A stretch of DNA of 8,943 bases from the NCBI GenBank assembly GCA_030154385.1, contig JASKJZ010000081.1, forward strand, positions 1-8,943. Reading direction: 5' to 3'. This DNA is from Clostridiales bacterium (GTDB taxonomy: Bacteria; Bacillota_A; Clostridia; Lachnospirales; Lachnospiraceae). Both the position numbers and the translations under genes were made by a program. Positions 7,653 through 8,943 of this stretch are shown here, piece after piece. The first letter of the stretch is position 1, and each line of letters starts with the position of its first letter. The notes beneath the pieces were generated by a model. It did not search any database, was not told the origin of the DNA, and saw only the letters and a list, made by a program, of their open reading frames with translations.

Positions 7653-7680
7653 AATTTTCGATTTTACAGGAGGTATTTCT

Positions 7681-7965
7681 ATGCCAAAAATAACGGCGGT
7701 AGAGCCAATGAATGAGTATCGGCTTAAGGTAGGATTTAATAATGGGAACACCGTCATACTGGATCTATCAGAAAAAGTAAAGACCACGCGCTTTTGTCAG
7801 CTGATTAAAAGTGATTTGTTTTTACAGGCAAAGACGGACTGCGATCGCGTGTATTGGAACGAACTGATGGAGCTTTCGGTTACGGAACTTTTTGAGTTGG
7901 CTCAGAAGGAAAAGACTGAAAAAAATTATTGTAATGTTGAGGAGGAAGATGAGTGGAAGGTTTAA
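7681..7965 (+). CDS. DUF2442-like small protein
   Basis: The 94-residue protein resembles the DUF2442 family: MPKITAVEPMNEYRLKVGF, a strand-turn NGNTVILDLS, a middle F-x-x-L-I-x-S-D-L-F segment, and VYWNELMELSVTELFELA, matching the family's W-N/P-x-x-x-x-L-S-x-x-x-L end. Residues about 77-94 form a charged tail (EKTEKN...EEEDEWKV) beyond the usual domain. The family is small, cytoplasmic and of unknown biochemical role; members often sit beside DUF4160 in toxin-antitoxin-like pairs, but no such partner is seen here. The ATG follows an ideal AGGAGGT (7668-7674) by 6 nt. The frame stays open upstream to 7522, but that extension overlaps the regulator and the terminator and lacks a binding site. 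The 3' end overlaps the next gene by 13 nt, so the two are probably translated together. Confidence 0.8.
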   Translation: MPKITAVEPMNEYRLKVGFNNGNTVILDLSEKVKTTRFCQLIKSDLFLQAKTDCDRVYWNELMELSVTELFELAQKEKTEKNYCNVEEEDEWKV

Positions 7966-8943
7966 TAAAAAGCTCAGCAAAGAGGGAAAGCAAGTATAAA
8001 AAATTGATACGACGGATGGTATCTGTAATCGTATGTTTAATACTGGTAACTACGTTGGTGCCAGTACCTGTATTTGCCAGTGTGGAAGAGATATTTAATG
8101 ACAGTGGAAGTGGATTACGCTTTAAGGTATTGACCGAGGATGGCGCTTCCCATACTGGAACGGCAGCGGTAGTTGCAAATGGTTATAGTGGGACGGAATA
8201 TCACATTCCAAGCGCAGTGGAGTACAATGGGATTACTTATACCGTAACAGAAATTGGAGATTCTGCATTCTATTACTGCACAGCACTAACCAAGGTGACA
8301 ATAGAGGAGAATTCAAAACTGACATCCATTGGAGATTCTGCGTTTAAAGGTACTGCCCTAGAGGAAATTATGATACCTAATGGAGTAACAAGCATTGGTG
8401 ACGATGCATTCAATTCATGTACAGCACTAACCAAGGTGACAATAGGGGAGAATTCACATCTAACAATAATTGGATATGCTGCGTTTGAATTTGATTCTGC
8501 TTTGAAGGAAATAACGATACCCGCCGAAGTAACAAGTATAGGTGACTTTGCATTTGATCGATGTGAGAAACTGGCGCAGATAACGTTTGCAGAGAATTCA
8601 AAGCTGGAAACGATTGGGGAGTCTGCATTTCAATTAAGTGGTCTGACAGGAAGCATCAACATTCCTGCTAGCGTAAAAATAATTAATGATAGCACATTTC
8701 TTCGATGCTCAAATCTAACGAAAGTCACGTTTGCAGAGAATTCAAAAATTGCAACGATTGGGAAATCAGCATTTTCTGGATCTGCTCTGGAGGAAATAAC
8801 AATACCCGTTGGAGTAACAAGTATTGGCGATTTTGCATTTGAACGATGTGAAAAACTGTCGCAGGTAACGTTTGCAGAAAATTCAAAGCTGGAAACGATT
8901 GGGAAATCAGCATTTTACAATTCTGCTCTGGAGGAAATGACAA
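7953..8943 (+). CDS. Secreted BspA-type leucine-rich repeat surface protein (3' end outside window)
   Basis: The frame is open from GTG 7953 to the window end (330 codons seen). The GTG is chosen because AGGAGG (7940-7945) lies exactly 7 nt upstream, the preceding in-frame codon is a stop, and the N-terminus then reads MEGLIKSSAKRKSKYKKLIRR, followed by a hydrophobic core to VPVFA, a good signal peptide with cleavage after about residue 42. Residues 43-96 are a beta-rich cap. From about 97 come BspA-type LRR (LRR_5) repeats of about 23 residues, with the motif S/T-I-G-D-x-A-F, then L-x-x-V/I-T-I/F, often with an inserted ENSKL. Such proteins are exported and in characterised cases bind host proteins or other bacteria. 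Anchor and length are unknown because the 3' end is missing. It overlaps the DUF2442 gene by 13 nt, implying co-translation. It would be missed by ATG-only gene calling. Confidence 0.88.
   Translation, partial: MEGLIKSSAKRESKYKKLIRRMVSVIVCLILVTTLVPVPVFASVEEIFNDSGSGLRFKVLTEDGASHTGTAAVVANGYSGTEYHIPSAVEYNGITYTVTEIGDSAFYYCTALTKVTIEENSKLTSIGDSAFKGTALEEIMIPNGVTSIGDDAFNSCTALTKVTIGENSHLTIIGYAAFEFDSALKEITIPAEVTSIGDFAFDRCEKLAQITFAENSKLETIGESAFQLSGLTGSINIPASVKIINDSTFLRCSNLTKVTFAENSKIATIGKSAFSGSALEEITIPVGVTSIGDFAFERCEKLSQVTFAENSKLETIGKSAFYNSALEEMT
8280..8456 (+). repeat. 36-bp direct repeat in the LRR gene, copies 141 bp apart
   Basis: Positions 8280-8315 and 8421-8456 match at 35 of 36 bases by eye, the one change turning GAG into GGG. 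The 141-bp offset is 47 codons, exactly two LRR units, so recombination between the copies would keep the reading frame. The encoded string is TALTKVTIEENS or TALTKVTIGENS. Confidence 0.8.
8511..8903 (+). repeat. 108-bp direct repeat in the LRR gene, copies 285 bp apart
   Basis: Positions 8511-8618 and 8796-8903 align without gaps with about 12 mismatches in 108 bases, and end in a 26-bp stretch (8593-8618 and 8878-8903) that is nearly or fully identical. The offset is 285 bp, 95 codons, in frame. Many differences are at third positions, and both copies read GVTSIGDFAF- or EVTSIGDFAF-like, so the protein is conserved. A shorter relative (ACGTTTGCAGAGAATTCAAA) also lies near 8728. Confidence 0.8.

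Noticed and set aside
7522..7680. 53-residue N-terminal extension of the DUF2442 protein
   Set aside because: It overlaps the regulator in another frame, runs through the terminator and lacks a binding site, whereas 7681 has an ideal AGGAGGT and matches the family's start.
8410..8943. Two 72-residue minus-strand frames sharing SFPALN-like and LQTL-like strings
   Set aside because: They are antisense shadows of the LRR repeats; the shared strings simply mirror the repeated sense DNA.

Overview
The window looks like a low-GC Firmicutes chromosome, most likely Lachnospiraceae or a related gut or rumen clostridium. The grounds are AT-rich sequence, strong AGGAGG-type ribosome binding sites, strong intrinsic terminators, a MalT/LAL-type LuxR regulator, and large exported proteins built from bacterial Ig-like (BIG2) and BspA-type leucine-rich repeats. 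That placement is inferred from gene content; no taxonomic marker gene is present. No tRNA, rRNA, transposase, integrase or CRISPR array was seen. All genes lie on the + strand.

Layout: (1) 65-682, a 205-residue membrane-anchored protein of unknown function. (2) 683-889, a regulatory gap with an 11-bp direct repeat at a 21-bp period, candidate promoter elements, and two tiny leader frames chained stop-to-start into the next gene. (3) 890-4801, a 1303-residue exported protein: signal peptide, two very lysine-rich BIG2 domains, a beta-solenoid-like stretch, a Gly/Thr linker, a tripartite Ig-like unit present twice, and a terminal Ig-like domain. A strong terminator follows at 4867-4916. (4) 5088-7583, an 831-residue LAL-family regulator with an N-terminal STAND ATPase, a TPR-like middle and a C-terminal LuxR helix-turn-helix. 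A second strong terminator follows at 7618-7652. (5) 7681-7965, a 94-residue DUF2442-like protein. (6) 7953 to beyond the window end, a GTG-initiated secreted BspA-type LRR protein that overlaps the DUF2442 gene by 13 nt.

Taken together this is a cell-surface locus: two large exported proteins flank a signal-responsive transcription factor, which is a reasonable candidate for controlling one or both. That link is inferred from position only. The least ordinary points are the internal duplication of the 1303-residue protein, its strongly basic N-terminal part, the helically phased direct repeat upstream, the leader-ORF chain, the terminator with little promoter room before the DUF2442/BspA pair, and the near-identical DNA repeats inside the BspA gene. 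No clearly new multi-gene system is evident.
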